47,595 nt of DNA from Microtetraspora niveoalba (GCF_001570405.1 NZ_BBYM01000018.1:231523-279117), one strand, 5' to 3'. Counted from the stretch's first letter, positions 25,021 to 33,538 are shown. Numbers and translations are program-made. The notes: generated from the letters alone by a model not told the origin.

Positions 25021-26874
25021 GTGTTCTCCGATCGCGAACTTGGCATGGATCGGGCCATCAACCGCCGGGACTTCCTCAACGGCGTCGTCTTCACCGCCGC
25101 GGCCGGGCTGACGGCCGGCGCCGCGACCGGCCCGGCCGCCGCCGCCGCCGGAACCCCGGCCGCGGCCGCGGCCGCCGCGCCGTACCCCCCGGCGAGGAAG
25201 GGGCTTCGCGGCCAGACCGACGCGATGCTGAAGGTGCCGCACGCGCTGCGCGACGGCACGTTCGACATGGGCGAGCCCGACCCGACCGGAGAGCGCTACG
25301 ACCTGGTGGTGGTCGGCGCCGGCATCAGCGGCCTCGCCTCGGCGTTCTTCTACCGCCAGAAGCACGCGGGCGCCCGGATCCTGCTGCTGGAGGTGGGCGA
25401 CGACTTCGGCGGCCACGCCGTACGCAACGAGTTCGAGGTGCGCGGCCGGAGGCTGATCGGCTACGGCGGCTCGCAGTCGCTGGACAGCCCCTCCACCTTC
25501 TCCCGGCAGGCGAAGGGCCTCCTGAAGGACCTCGGCATCGAGCTGAAGCGGTTCGAACGCTACTTCCACGAGGAGACGTACAAGGGCCTGGGCCGGGCGA
25601 CGTTCTTCGACAAGGAGACCTTCGGCCGCGACCACCTGGCCCTCGGCAAGGACGGCCTGGCCAAGGCGCCGCTGCACAAGGAGGCGCTGAAGGACCTGGC
25701 CGGGATCGACTCCCACGACTGGCTGAAGGGGCTCTCCGACGAGGAGAAGAAGCTCCGGCTGGCCGAACTGACCTACGCCGGTTACCTGCGCACGGTCGTC
25801 AAGGCGCACCCCGACGTGATCAGGTACCTGCGGAACGTGCCGAGCGGCAACTGGGGCTACGACGCGGAGGCGGTCGGCGCGCTGGACGCGTGGGCGGACG
25901 GCTACCCCGGCTTCGGCGGGCTCAAGCTCGTGCCCAAGGCGCACCCGCTCATGGCGCCGACCGAGGCGCGGTTCTGGGACGCCGAGGACGAGTACATCTA
26001 CCACTTCCCCGACGGCAACGCCGGGGTGGCCAGGGCGCTCGTCCGCGCGCTGATCCCCGGCTCGGTCCCCGGGCACACGATGGAGGACCTGGTCCCGGCG
26101 AGGGTCCGCTACGACCGGCTCGACCTGAAGGGCGCGAAGGTGCGGCTGCGCCTGTCCAGCCCGGTCGTCCGGGTCACGGGCGACGGCGAGGTCTCCTACG
26201 TCCAGGGCGGCAGGCTCCGCTCGGTCGCCGGCGGCAAGGTGATCCTCGCCTGCCAGCACCAGATGATCCCCTACCTGGTGCCGGACCTGCCCGAGGACCA
26301 GCGCCTCGCGCTGAAGGAGGCGGTGCGGCTGCCGCTGCTCTACACCAACGTGGTGCTGCGCGACTGGAAGGCGTTCGAGCGGCTCGGCATCCAGAGTGTC
26401 CGCTACCCCGGCGCGTACTGGCTGGGCGCGTCGCTGGACTTCCCGGTCAGCATGGGCGGCTACCGCCACCCGCGCTCCCCCGACGATCCGATCGTGCTGC
26501 ACCTCAACCGGTCCTGCTCGACGTCCGGCCCGGACCCGCGCGTGGGCGCGGTGAAGGGGCGGGTCGAGCTGATCAGGACGCCGTTCGAGCAGATCGAGCG
26601 CACCACCAGGGAACTGCTGCTGCGCAGCCTCGGTCAGGGCGGCTTCGACCCGGCACGCGACATCAGGGCGATCACGGTCAACCGCTGGGCGCACGGCTAC
26701 GCCCTGGAGTACGGCAGGCCGTGGGCGACCTTCTTCCCGGACGGGCCGCTGCCCAGCGAGACGGCCCGTCAGCCGTACGGGAACCTGGCGTTCGCCAACA
26801 CGGACGCGCTGCCCCGCGCGTACGCGGACGCGGCCATCGACGCGGCCTGGCGGGCGGTCAGGGACCTCGACTGA
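25021..26874 (+). CDS. Tat-exported FAD-dependent oxidoreductase, spermidine dehydrogenase-like
   Basis: 617 residues from the GTG at 25021, fixed by AAGGAG at 25010-25015. The frame is open upstream to 24811 but without family-like residues. A twin-arginine motif NRRDFLNG (14-21) and alanine-rich hydrophobic stretch (22-54) predict Tat export. The Rossmann FAD site is YDLVVVGAGISGLASAFFYR (GAGISG 99-104) ending in a conserved Glu. The order APYPP, GLRGQ, VPHALRDG, FGGHAVRNEF, LIGYGGSQS, GLLKDLGIE and FDKETFG matches my memory of bacterial spermidine dehydrogenases (spermidine to 1,3-diaminopropane and 4-aminobutanal). It stands alone. A role in extracytoplasmic polyamine or related amine oxidation is inferred, not proved. 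Confidence 0.78.
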   Translation: MFSDRELGMDRAINRRDFLNGVVFTAAAGLTAGAATGPAAAAAGTPAAAAAAAPYPPARKGLRGQTDAMLKVPHALRDGTFDMGEPDPTGERYDLVVVGAGISGLASAFFYRQKHAGARILLLEVGDDFGGHAVRNEFEVRGRRLIGYGGSQSLDSPSTFSRQAKGLLKDLGIELKRFERYFHEETYKGLGRATFFDKETFGRDHLALGKDGLAKAPLHKEALKDLAGIDSHDWLKGLSDEEKKLRLAELTYAGYLRTVVKAHPDVIRYLRNVPSGNWGYDAEAVGALDAWADGYPGFGGLKLVPKAHPLMAPTEARFWDAEDEYIYHFPDGNAGVARALVRALIPGSVPGHTMEDLVPARVRYDRLDLKGAKVRLRLSSPVVRVTGDGEVSYVQGGRLRSVAGGKVILACQHQMIPYLVPDLPEDQRLALKEAVRLPLLYTNVVLRDWKAFERLGIQSVRYPGAYWLGASLDFPVSMGGYRHPRSPDDPIVLHLNRSCSTSGPDPRVGAVKGRVELIRTPFEQIERTTRELLLRSLGQGGFDPARDIRAITVNRWAHGYALEYGRPWATFFPDGPLPSETARQPYGNLAFANTDALPRAYADAAIDAAWRAVRDLD

Positions 26875-26903
26875 TCCCGGGCGGTGTCCCCCGCCCGCCG
26901 GAC

Positions 26904-26940
26904 GGCCCGCCCGAGGCGTCGAACGAGGCCCGGGCGGGCC
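26904..26940. terminator. terminator between convergent flavoprotein and dedA genes
   Basis: ggcccgcccg (26904-26913) and cgggcgggcc (26931-26940) are perfect 10-bp arms with a 17-base loop, 30 bases after the flavoprotein stop. The symmetric stem could serve both strands. Confidence 0.65.
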
Positions 26941-26974
26941 CCTTCCGCGCGGCGGCCGCCGGAGGGGCACAGGG

Positions 26975-27013
26975 GGTCAGACGGTGTGGTCAGACGGTGG
27001 GGTCAGACGGAGG
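26975..27013. repeat. three tandem copies of a 13-bp unit at the dedA 3' end
   Basis: ggtcagacggtgt, ggtcagacggtgg and ggtcagacggagg run head to tail. The core ggtcagacgg is identical in all three. Read on the minus strand each copy contains the TGA used as the dedA stop, so the last codons and stop of dedA have been triplicated. Slippage is the simplest cause. Confidence 0.85.
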
Positions 27014-27638
27014 TGTCCGCGGGGACACGCTCGGGCGTCTCCGGGGTCTCCGGCGTCACCCGCGCCACCCGCCGCTTCCTGACGAAACGCACGCCCTCGA
27101 CCACACCGGTGATGGTGAGCGCGATGCCGAGGCCGAGCAGCAGCCCCTTGATCGGGTCGTTCTCGAAGGCCATGCCGCCGAAGAAACCGATCAGGCCCGA
27201 GTAGACCGCCCACGAGCACGCGGCGATCGCGTCGAAGAGGCTGAACGAGCGCAGCGGGTAACGGATCGCGCCCATGGTGAGGGTCGTGGCCGTGCGCCCG
27301 CCCGGGATGTAACGGGCGACCACGAGCACCAGCCCGCCGCGCTCGGCCAGGGCCCCGCGCGCCCACACGAACGCCTTGCGCTCGCGCAGCCTGCCGCCCG
27401 CCTTGCGGCCGATCAGGTAGGAGATGTGGTCGCCGGCGAAGGCGCCGAGCGCCGCGACCAGCATCACCGCCGCCAGGTTCGTCTCGCCGCTCGCGGCGAA
27501 CACCCCGGCGGTGATCACACCCGTCTCGGCCGGGACGACGGGGAAGAACCCGTCGAGCACCGCCAGCGCGAACAGCGCCAGGTAGAGCCAGGGCGAGGTC
27601 ATCACCTGCTGGAGCAGGTCGAGGATCGCGTGTGACAT
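27003..27638 (-). CDS. DedA-family membrane protein
   Basis: 211 residues, ATG at 27638. It has several hydrophobic segments and the DedA/VTT signature: PVVPAETGVITAGVFAA, GAFAGDHISYLIGRKAG, then RYIPGGRTATTLTMGAIRYP with the arginine and glycine essential in the family. The C-terminal tail is basic and then rich in T, P and E (VRKRRVARVTPETPETPERV). DedA proteins are membrane lipid-carrier or proton-linked transporters (undecaprenyl phosphate flipping in some members). The gene is alone, convergent with the flavoprotein gene, and its stop lies in a 13-bp triplicated repeat. Confidence 0.92.
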   Translation of the reverse strand: MSHAILDLLQQVMTSPWLYLALFALAVLDGFFPVVPAETGVITAGVFAASGETNLAAVMLVAALGAFAGDHISYLIGRKAGGRLRERKAFVWARGALAERGGLVLVVARYIPGGRTATTLTMGAIRYPLRSFSLFDAIAACSWAVYSGLIGFFGGMAFENDPIKGLLLGLGIALTITGVVEGVRFVRKRRVARVTPETPETPERVPADTSV

Positions 27639-27805
27639 GTCCGAGCACTCCGAATCTTCAGGAAGCCCCCCAACCTTGGCGGAGAAGGGGATCTTGCGCC
27701 ATCGGGCCTCGACCCCGGCAGGGCACTGGCGGATCCCCGATCCGCCTCAGGGACCGACCCTGACGACGGTAGGGATCGCGGCCGGTCACGCGCATCGGAC
27801 GATCG

Positions 27806-30520
27806 TTACGACCGGCCCCCTACTTTCGTCGGTGCCTCCGCGGTCAGCAGGTCGTGCAGGCGTCGTGCCTGCCGTACCAGCTCGCTCCCCCGGGTGCGGG
27901 CGGCGATCCGCGCGACCACGGCCAGCTCGCCGCGCGCGCCGGCCCACTCCGCGGCGTCCGCGGCGAACCGCATCAGCCGCGTGTGCGTCGTCGTGGCTCG
28001 CCCGTCCGGCCCCGGCAGGCAGGCGGGCAGCAGACCGCGCATCACCTGCCACACCTCTCGGTGCGCGCCCCGCTCGGCCGCCGCCCGCAGCGCCGCGACG
28101 ACCTCGCCGGGACCGTCCCCGTCGCGTGCGAGCAGGTCGGCCAGCCGCCTGCCGAGCTCCTCTCCGGGCAGGTCGCCGGCGGCGGCCAGGTGCAGCAGCG
28201 GGAGCACGGCTTCGCCGTCCGGCCCTTCCAGCAGGAACTGGGCCAGCAGCAGGCACAGGCCGGGCCCCGCCGGGCCGTCCGCGCTCACCAGCAGCCGGAG
28301 GTCCTCCGCCGACGGCTTGTTCAGCGGCCAGTACGTCCGCAACGTGTAGGCGGACCGGGCGGCGGCCAGCTCCCGGTGCCCGGCCAGCACGGCGAGCAGC
28401 CGCCCGCACGACTCGTCGTGCATCCGGGGGACGAGCAGATCGCCGAGCACCTCGCGGTACTCCGGACCCGACACGAATTCGGAGGTGATGCGGGTGTCCC
28501 CCTCATACGTCCCCCAGGTCAGCACAACGCGCGGCTCCTCCGGCCGGTCGGTGAGCCAGCGGGCGACCGTGCGCCCGGCCTCCCCGTTCAGGCGCGCCGC
28601 GCGTTCGGCGACCTCGTCCGTGACCGTACGGCCCAGCCGCAGCAGCGCCTGCCGCAGGTCCAGCGGCAGCGCCGCGACGCCGTCGCGCTCGTATCCCTCC
28701 AGCCGCTCCACCAGCGTCTCGGCGTCGAGCAGCCCGTTCGCGCGGGTCGGCGTGCCCAGCAGGTACGGCGGCAGCGTCCCCTCCACCAGCGCCTCGTACA
28801 CCTCGGCGTACCGGAAGAGCGGCATGAGCTTCCCGAGGCCGGCGTGCGTCATCCCCGGCACGCGCTCGGCCACGGTGAGGCGGCCCTCCGGGTGGGCGCG
28901 GCGCTCCGCTCCCGGTTCGGCGAGTTCCCTCGCCATCGCCGCGGCCCAGTCGCCGGTGCCCCACCACGGCCTCCAGCGGAACCGCCTGTCCGGGCAGCGC
29001 GCGGCGAGCGGGGCGAGCGCCGCGGCCAGCCGGGCCCGCTCCGGGCCGTCCGGGCATCCGGCCGCCAGCCGGACGAACCCGTCCAGCCACCTCTCGGAGC
29101 TCATCCAGTCGAACTCCGAGAGCTGGAGCGAGAGCCGGACCAGCGTCTCCGGGGCCTCCACCCGCGGCGGCATCGGCGCGGGCGGCGGGACGTCGGGCAG
29201 CGGCACGGGAACGAACCGCGCGCATTCGGGTGCGGGTTCGGGTTGGGGCGCGGGCTCGCCGCCGAAGACCTCGGCCAGCTCCGCCCCCTGGCCGGCGGGC
29301 AGCAGGGCGACGACCTCCCTGATCGTCTCGGCGCCCGGCGGGCCGAACCGCGGCGCGTGCTTGACCGCCAGCTTCACCGCGCGGTCCCGCGCGTCGCCCG
29401 ACTCGCACACCAGCGCCGCGGCCAGCGCGGGCGCGTAGGCGTCCAGGTCGCCCGCGGGATCCTTCAGGAGCCGGTCGAGCCAGGCCAGCCCGGCCCGCAC
29501 CAGCCTGCCCTCGCCGCGGAACAGCAGCCCCTCGACGGCTTCCCCGGCCCGCTCGGGCGGGACGGGGCCGGCCCGCCTGACCTGCTTGAGCGCGAGGCCG
29601 GCCACGTTCGCCGGGGCGGAGGCGAGCAGCGCCAGGTAGTCGCCGGTGTGCGGGGCGACCTCGTCGGGGGCCGGGTCGAGCAGCTCGTACAGGCGGACGA
29701 AGAAACGCTGGTCGACGGCCTCGCCTCCGCGCAGGAACCGGGCGCGGCACCCGTCGAGCAGGGCCGCGCGCCGGATCCGCCCGGAGTCGGCGAGCCCGGC
29801 CAGGGCGGCGGGCCACTCCCGGTCGGCGCGCAGGAGCCTGCCCACCCCCTCGGCCTCGAACAGCCTCGGCGTCATCGCGTCCAGCAGAGGGTCGCCGGCC
29901 AGCTCTCCCGGCGTGGAGGCCGCGATCCAGGCGAGCGTGAGCGGGTCGTGCTCGGGCGGCTCCGCCCCCGTGCGGCGCAGCAGTTCCAGCGTCAGCCGCA
30001 CCCGCCGGTCGGGCTCCGGGCGGCGCGCCGCCCGCAGCCGCAGCGCCATCCGCACCGCGAGGTCCCGCTGCCAGGCGGCGGGCCTGGCCGCCACGACCTG
30101 GAGGATCGGCGCGGTGTCGTCGATCTCGTCGGGCTCCCAGAAGCGGGTGAGGTCGCGCTTGTTGAGCCAGGTGACCACGGCGGCGGCGCCGGCGATGGTG
30201 CCCGCCCCCGCGACGCGCATCGGCTCCATCCAGAGGCTGTCCACCCGCGTGGCGTACAGGCCGTGCACCTCGGGGAACCAGTGGACGGACCGGCCGCTGC
30301 GCTCCGCCCGCCGGTCGAGCTCCAGCCACCGGGCCCGCCACTCCCGTTCCCGTTCCTCGTCCCTGCGCCGCCCGGCCTCCCGCGCGACCGGCAGGTGTCC
30401 GGGCAGCTCGCGGGCGACCTCCCGGCGCCGCTCCTCGTCGAAGCCGGCCACCAGCGCCGCCACGGCGGCGGCGTCCTCCGCGTCGATCGCGGCGCGGACC
30501 TCATCCCAGGCGTTCGTCAT
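27806..30520 (-). CDS. large helical-repeat protein, DUF6493-like
   Basis: 904 residues from the ATG at 30520 (MTNAWDEVRAAIDAEDAAAV). No catalytic motif or signal peptide is seen. The sequence is made of leucine/alanine helical pairs (HEAT/ARM-like), with a charged N-terminal zone (DEERRREVARELPGHLPVAR, REREWRARWLEL), a proline-rich joint near residue ~465 (FVPVPLPDVPPPAPMPPRVE) that splits it in two, and a mid-C-terminal stretch RLTVAERVPGMTHAGLGKLMP. I associate this organisation with the DUF6493 proteins of actinomycetes, from memory. Function unknown; a scaffold or interaction role is plausible. The stop TAA (27806-27808) is unusual in such GC-rich DNA. Confidence 0.75.
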   Translation of the reverse strand: MTNAWDEVRAAIDAEDAAAVAALVAGFDEERRREVARELPGHLPVAREAGRRRDEEREREWRARWLELDRRAERSGRSVHWFPEVHGLYATRVDSLWMEPMRVAGAGTIAGAAAVVTWLNKRDLTRFWEPDEIDDTAPILQVVAARPAAWQRDLAVRMALRLRAARRPEPDRRVRLTLELLRRTGAEPPEHDPLTLAWIAASTPGELAGDPLLDAMTPRLFEAEGVGRLLRADREWPAALAGLADSGRIRRAALLDGCRARFLRGGEAVDQRFFVRLYELLDPAPDEVAPHTGDYLALLASAPANVAGLALKQVRRAGPVPPERAGEAVEGLLFRGEGRLVRAGLAWLDRLLKDPAGDLDAYAPALAAALVCESGDARDRAVKLAVKHAPRFGPPGAETIREVVALLPAGQGAELAEVFGGEPAPQPEPAPECARFVPVPLPDVPPPAPMPPRVEAPETLVRLSLQLSEFDWMSSERWLDGFVRLAAGCPDGPERARLAAALAPLAARCPDRRFRWRPWWGTGDWAAAMARELAEPGAERRAHPEGRLTVAERVPGMTHAGLGKLMPLFRYAEVYEALVEGTLPPYLLGTPTRANGLLDAETLVERLEGYERDGVAALPLDLRQALLRLGRTVTDEVAERAARLNGEAGRTVARWLTDRPEEPRVVLTWGTYEGDTRITSEFVSGPEYREVLGDLLVPRMHDESCGRLLAVLAGHRELAAARSAYTLRTYWPLNKPSAEDLRLLVSADGPAGPGLCLLLAQFLLEGPDGEAVLPLLHLAAAGDLPGEELGRRLADLLARDGDGPGEVVAALRAAAERGAHREVWQVMRGLLPACLPGPDGRATTTHTRLMRFAADAAEWAGARGELAVVARIAARTRGSELVRQARRLHDLLTAEAPTKVGGRS

Positions 30521-30616
30521 GATCGCGACAATAGGGCGGCCCGCCGACAATCCGGTGAGATCCACCCGCGCCGACCGTATGCCCTCCGCGTACGCGCGGG
30601 GGCGACGTCTCGCGAG

Positions 30617-30645
30617 CCCCCGCCCGGCGGGAGGCCGGGCGGGGG
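30617..30645 (-). terminator. terminator after panB
   Basis: A 12-bp GC stem, cccccgcccggc (30617-30628) with gccgggcggggg (30634-30645), loop gggag, beginning 6 bases past the panB stop on the minus strand. It separates panB from the large gene downstream. Confidence 0.75.
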
Positions 30646-30651
30646 GCGGGG

Positions 30652-31515
30652 TCAGCGGTAGGAGTACTCGGGGGTGGGGAAGGCGCCGCTCACGACCTCG
30701 TCCGCGTACGCGCGCGCGGCATCGCCGAGCACGGTCGCGAGGTCGGCGTACTTCTTGACGAACCTGGCGGTGTGCGGGGTGAGGCCCGCCATGTCCTGCC
30801 AGACCAGCACCTGGGCGTCGGTGCGGTTGCCGCCGCCGATGCCGACGGTCGGGATCGACAGGGACGCGGTGACACGGGCGGCGAGGTCCTCGGGCACGCA
30901 CTCCAGCACGACCGCGAACGCGCCGGCCGCCTCCAGCGCCCTGGCGTCGTCCATGAGCGCGTCGCCGGCGTCGCCCCGCCCCTGCACCCGGTAGCCGCCG
31001 AGGACGTTCACCGACTGCGGGGTGAGGCCGAGGTGCCCCATCACGGGGACGCCGGCGGCGACCAGGGCCTCGATCTGCGGGACGATCCGCCGGCCGCCCT
31101 CCAGCTTGATCGCGTGCGCTCCGGCCTCCTTCATGAAGCGGGCCGCCGCGGCGAGCGCCTGCGGCGCCCCGGCCTGGTAGGAGCCGAACGGCAGGTCGGC
31201 GACGACCATGGCCCTCGTGGTGCCGCGGACGACGGCCGCGGCGAGCGGGAGCAGGTCGTCCACGGTGACGGGGACCGTGGTGTCGTGGCCGTAGACGACG
31301 TTCGCGGCGGTGTCGCCGACGAGCAGCACGGGGATGCCGGCCTCGTCGAAGACCCGCGCGGTGAGGGCGTCGTAGGCGGTGAGCATCGGCCACTTCTCGC
31401 CCCGCTGCTTGGCGGCGGCGATGTCGCGGACGGTGACCCGCCGCCCGCTCGCGCCGCCGTACAGGGTGGCCGGTGCGGCGGACGAGCGCTCGGTCGGGGG
31501 GACAGACGCGGACAT
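30652..31515 (-). CDS. panB: 3-methyl-2-oxobutanoate hydroxymethyltransferase
   Basis: 287 residues from the ATG at 31515 with a strong AGGAGG. PanB motifs are all present: [25 protein letters not shown], the metal-binding Asp in [42 protein letters not shown], and [17 protein letters not shown]. It makes ketopantoate from alpha-ketoisovalerate and methylene-tetrahydrofolate, the first committed step to pantothenate and CoA. The usual motif reads IGAG where this reads IGGG, a mild change. It stands alone and is followed by a strong terminator; panC and panD are not in the window. Confidence 0.97.
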   Translation of the reverse strand: MSASVPPTERSSAAPATLYGGASGRRVTVRDIAAAKQRGEKWPMLTAYDALTARVFDEAGIPVLLVGDTAANVVYGHDTTVPVTVDDLLPLAAAVVRGTTRAMVVADLPFGSYQAGAPQALAAAARFMKEAGAHAIKLEGGRRIVPQIEALVAAGVPVMGHLGLTPQSVNVLGGYRVQGRGDAGDALMDDARALEAAGAFAVVLECVPEDLAARVTASLSIPTVGIGGGNRTDAQVLVWQDMAGLTPHTARFVKKYADLATVLGDAARAYADEVVSGAFPTPEYSYR

Positions 31516-31700
31516 GGTGAAACCTCCTGTCTCGAGGCGCCACGGTGGCGTACCCGGACGGAAGTGATCGTGTCACGCCTGCGGCCCCTCCGGTAGCCCC
31601 GCTCCAAGGAGGCATCGGGGCGATTCGGAGGGGGCGCGCCCGGCCCCGTACGCCGATGGGGGATCATCGTCCGGGGTGCCCGGCACCCTTCACATCACCA

Positions 31701-31718
31701 AGACGGAACGGTCCGTCT
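31701..31718. promoter_or_regulatory. TetR operator candidate
   Basis: AGACGGAACGGTCCGTCT: arms agacgga (31701-31707) and tccgtct (31712-31718) around acgg. It covers the -35 zone of the TetR gene, 24 bases before its ATG. Its size and symmetry are typical of TetR-family sites, so autorepression is likely; it might also affect panB 186 bases away. Confidence 0.65.
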
Positions 31719-31727
31719 CGCATGGAT

Positions 31728-31735
31728 GCTAGGCT
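31728..31735 (+). promoter_or_regulatory. extended -10 promoter of the TetR gene (leaderless)
   Basis: TGC-TAGGCT: an extended -10 (TAGGCT 31730-31735) lies 6 bases before the ATG at 31742, so transcription would begin at or beside the start codon. Confidence 0.5.
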
Positions 31736-31741
31736 GAGCCC

Positions 31742-32341
31742 ATGCCACAGGCCAGGAAGCCCGATCCCGCCCGTCGCAGCGAACGATCGCGGCGGGCGAT
31801 CCTCGACGCCGCCCGCGAGCTGATCGGCGAGGTCGGGTACGCGAAGCTCTCGGTCGAGGCCATCGCGGCCCGGGCGGGCGTGGGAAAGCAGACGATCTAC
31901 CGGTGGTGGCCGTCGAAGGGCGCGGTGATCTTCGACTCGTTCCTGGCGCTCAGCGGAGGCGCCGACGAGGAGGCGATCGCCCTGCCCGACACGGGCGACA
32001 TCGAGGCCGATCTCAAGCTGGTCATGCGCGCGACGGTGGCCGAGTTCGCCGACCCGGAGTTCGAGGCGCCGGTCCGCGCCCTCAACACGGAGATCAGCAA
32101 CGATCCCGGCCTCGCCGCGCAGTACCGGGAGCGGCTGGCGGGCCCGGTGGACGAGGCCAAGAAGGCGCGGCTGCGCAGCGCCCAGCGGGCGGGCCAGCTC
32201 GCGGCCGACGCCGACCTCGACCTGGTGCTCGAGGTGCTCTACGCCCCGCTCTACCAGCGGTGGCTGCTCCGCTCCGGCCCGCTGACCGACGAGTACGCCG
32301 ACGCGCTCGTCGACGTCGCCCTCAGGGCGTTCCGCCCCTGA
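31742..32341 (+). CDS. TetR/AcrR-family regulator
   Basis: 199 residues. The N-terminal helix-turn-helix (residues ~15-60: RRAILDAARELIGEVGYAKL, then VEAIAARAGVGKQTIYRWWPSKGAV) is classic. The C-terminal ligand domain resembles the TetR_C_11/C_16 type common in actinomycetes (ALNTEISNDPGLAAQYRERL). An 18-base palindrome overlaps its promoter. No adjacent same-strand partner gene is present; divergent panB is the nearest candidate target, but a remote efflux gene is as likely. Confidence 0.93.
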   Translation: MPQARKPDPARRSERSRRAILDAARELIGEVGYAKLSVEAIAARAGVGKQTIYRWWPSKGAVIFDSFLALSGGADEEAIALPDTGDIEADLKLVMRATVAEFADPEFEAPVRALNTEISNDPGLAAQYRERLAGPVDEAKKARLRSAQRAGQLAADADLDLVLEVLYAPLYQRWLLRSGPLTDEYADALVDVALRAFRP

Positions 32342-32353
32342 CAGAGGCTCGGA

Positions 32354-32394
32354 CGCCCTCCCCGCGAAACCGTGGTCCGGACGCGGGGAGGGCG
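32354..32394. terminator. bidirectional terminator, perfect 13-bp stem
   Basis: cgccctccccgcg (32354-32366) and cgcggggagggcg (32382-32394) with a 15-base loop, centred between the convergent TetR and GyrI-like genes. Confidence 0.8.
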
Positions 32395-32400
32395 GCGACG

Positions 32401-32778
32401 TCAGGCGGGGCGGACCGGCTGGCGCAGGACGGTGCGCAGCGTGGACGGGTCGGCGGTGGGGTCGACGCCGGACAGGTAGATCTCGTGGTGGAGCCCGTTC
32501 GGCACGAGGCCGTGCTCGTCCATGAACGCCCCCATCTTGCCCAGCGACAGGTGCTCGTCGGCGAAGGACCCGTGGTGCGTGATCTGCACGCAGCGGCCCT
32601 CGGTGAACGTCGCGAGCTGCACCCGGTCCACCGGAGCGGCGCCGTCGCGGGCGGCCTCGCGCGCCCGGTCGGCCCACTCCGGGTCCATCCCGTCGGGCAC
32701 CCGCAGGAACAGGAGCCGCGCGCCCTCCTCCCCGCACGGGGCCGGACGCACCGGCGGCGCGGCGGCCGCGCAGGTCAC
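32401..32778 (-). pseudogene. truncated GyrI-like (small-molecule-binding) protein, N-terminal half missing
   Basis: 125 residues from a GTG at 32778, only 4 bases after the stop of the GntR gene. The sequence from RLLFLRVPDGMD through RVQLATFTEGRCVQITHHGSF, LSLGKMGAFMDEHGLVPNGLHHEIYLS and LRTVLRQPVR is the C-terminal half of the ~200-residue GyrI-like family. The N-terminal half (pattern DYRAKRGEFRxVxVP...YxVMPLEGLW) is absent, and the upstream bases code for the GntR regulator in another frame. So the gene was probably cut by a deletion that joined it to the regulator. It may be dead, or may make a half-domain protein; the reading frame itself is intact. Confidence 0.6.
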
Positions 32779-32782
32779 GGGT

Positions 32783-33523
32783 CTAGCCGATCCCGATGCC
32801 CGTGTTCAGCGACATGGCCTCGATCGACTCCAGCACGATCGCGCGCATCGCGGTCTCGGCCTCGCGGGTGTGCCCGAGCTGGACGGCCTCGGCCACGTCG
32901 CCGTGCAGCCGGATCGCGGCGGTCTCGGGCTCGGCGGGCATCAGGTTGTGGTGGGTGCGGCCGGCCAGGACCTCCGCCACGACCTGGGCCAGGCCGGAGA
33001 ACATCTCGTTGCCGGACGCCTCCAGGATCGTGCGGTGGAAGGTGATGTCGTGCTCCAGGTAGGCGTCCAGGTCACCGCGCTTCGCGGTCACGGACATGCC
33101 GATCACCGCGGCGGTGAGCGTGCCGCACTGCTCGGGGGTGCAGCGGGTCGCCGCCAGTGACGCGGCGACCGGCTCGATGCCGCAGCGGAGCTGGCTCAGG
33201 GATTCGAGCTGGGCCATGCGGTCGGGGCCGGCCAGCCGCCAGCGGATGATCCGCGGGTCGAAGAGGTTCCACTGCGAACGCGGCAGCACGGTGACGCCGA
33301 TGCGCCGCCTGCTCGCGACCAACTGCATCGACTCGAGCACGCGTACGGCCTCGCGCATGACCGTGCGCGACACCCCGAGGTCCTCCTCGAGCCGCTCGAT
33401 CCGCAGCACCTCTCCTTCGGGGGTCTCTCCGGAGACGATCGCCAGGCCGAGCTGGTCGAGCACACGATCGTGCAGCCCTCCGGAGCGGTCGCTCGGCTGC
33501 TGTCTGTCCGGCACGCCGGGCAT
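32783..33523 (-). CDS. GntR-family regulator, FadR (FCD) subgroup
   Basis: 246 residues from the ATG at 33523 (gagaggcgg upstream); the ATG at 33538 has no ribosome-binding site. The winged helix-turn-helix (residues ~18-80: LGLAIVSGETPEGEVLRIERLEEDLGVSRTVMREAVRVLESMQLV) is followed by an FCD domain with the metal/ligand histidines (EHDITFHRTILEASGN, RTHHNLM, LHGDVAEAV). It is divergent from the gluconokinase-like kinase and Pot-type operon, with an AT-rich 102-base gap containing paired half-sites. It is thus the likely repressor of that operon, released by a sugar acid or a related effector. Confidence 0.92.
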   Translation of the reverse strand: MPGVPDRQQPSDRSGGLHDRVLDQLGLAIVSGETPEGEVLRIERLEEDLGVSRTVMREAVRVLESMQLVASRRRIGVTVLPRSQWNLFDPRIIRWRLAGPDRMAQLESLSQLRCGIEPVAASLAATRCTPEQCGTLTAAVIGMSVTAKRGDLDAYLEHDITFHRTILEASGNEMFSGLAQVVAEVLAGRTHHNLMPAEPETAAIRLHGDVAEAVQLGHTREAETAMRAIVLESIEAMSLNTGIGIG

Positions 33524-33538
33524 GCGTCCGCCTCTCAT

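Noticed and set aside
22794-27635. 1613-codon open frame on the plus strand
   Set aside because: Runs antisense to the S9 gene and out of frame through the flavoprotein; composition is that of a codon shadow.
31571-31583. CRP-like half-sites gtga / tcac near panB
   Set aside because: Spacer is 5 rather than 6 bases and the rest of the consensus is missing.
27806-31615. 1269-codon frame fusing the large helical protein to the panB region
   Set aside because: The portion above 30520 is antisense-frame translation of panB; a clear start and a panB terminator lie between.
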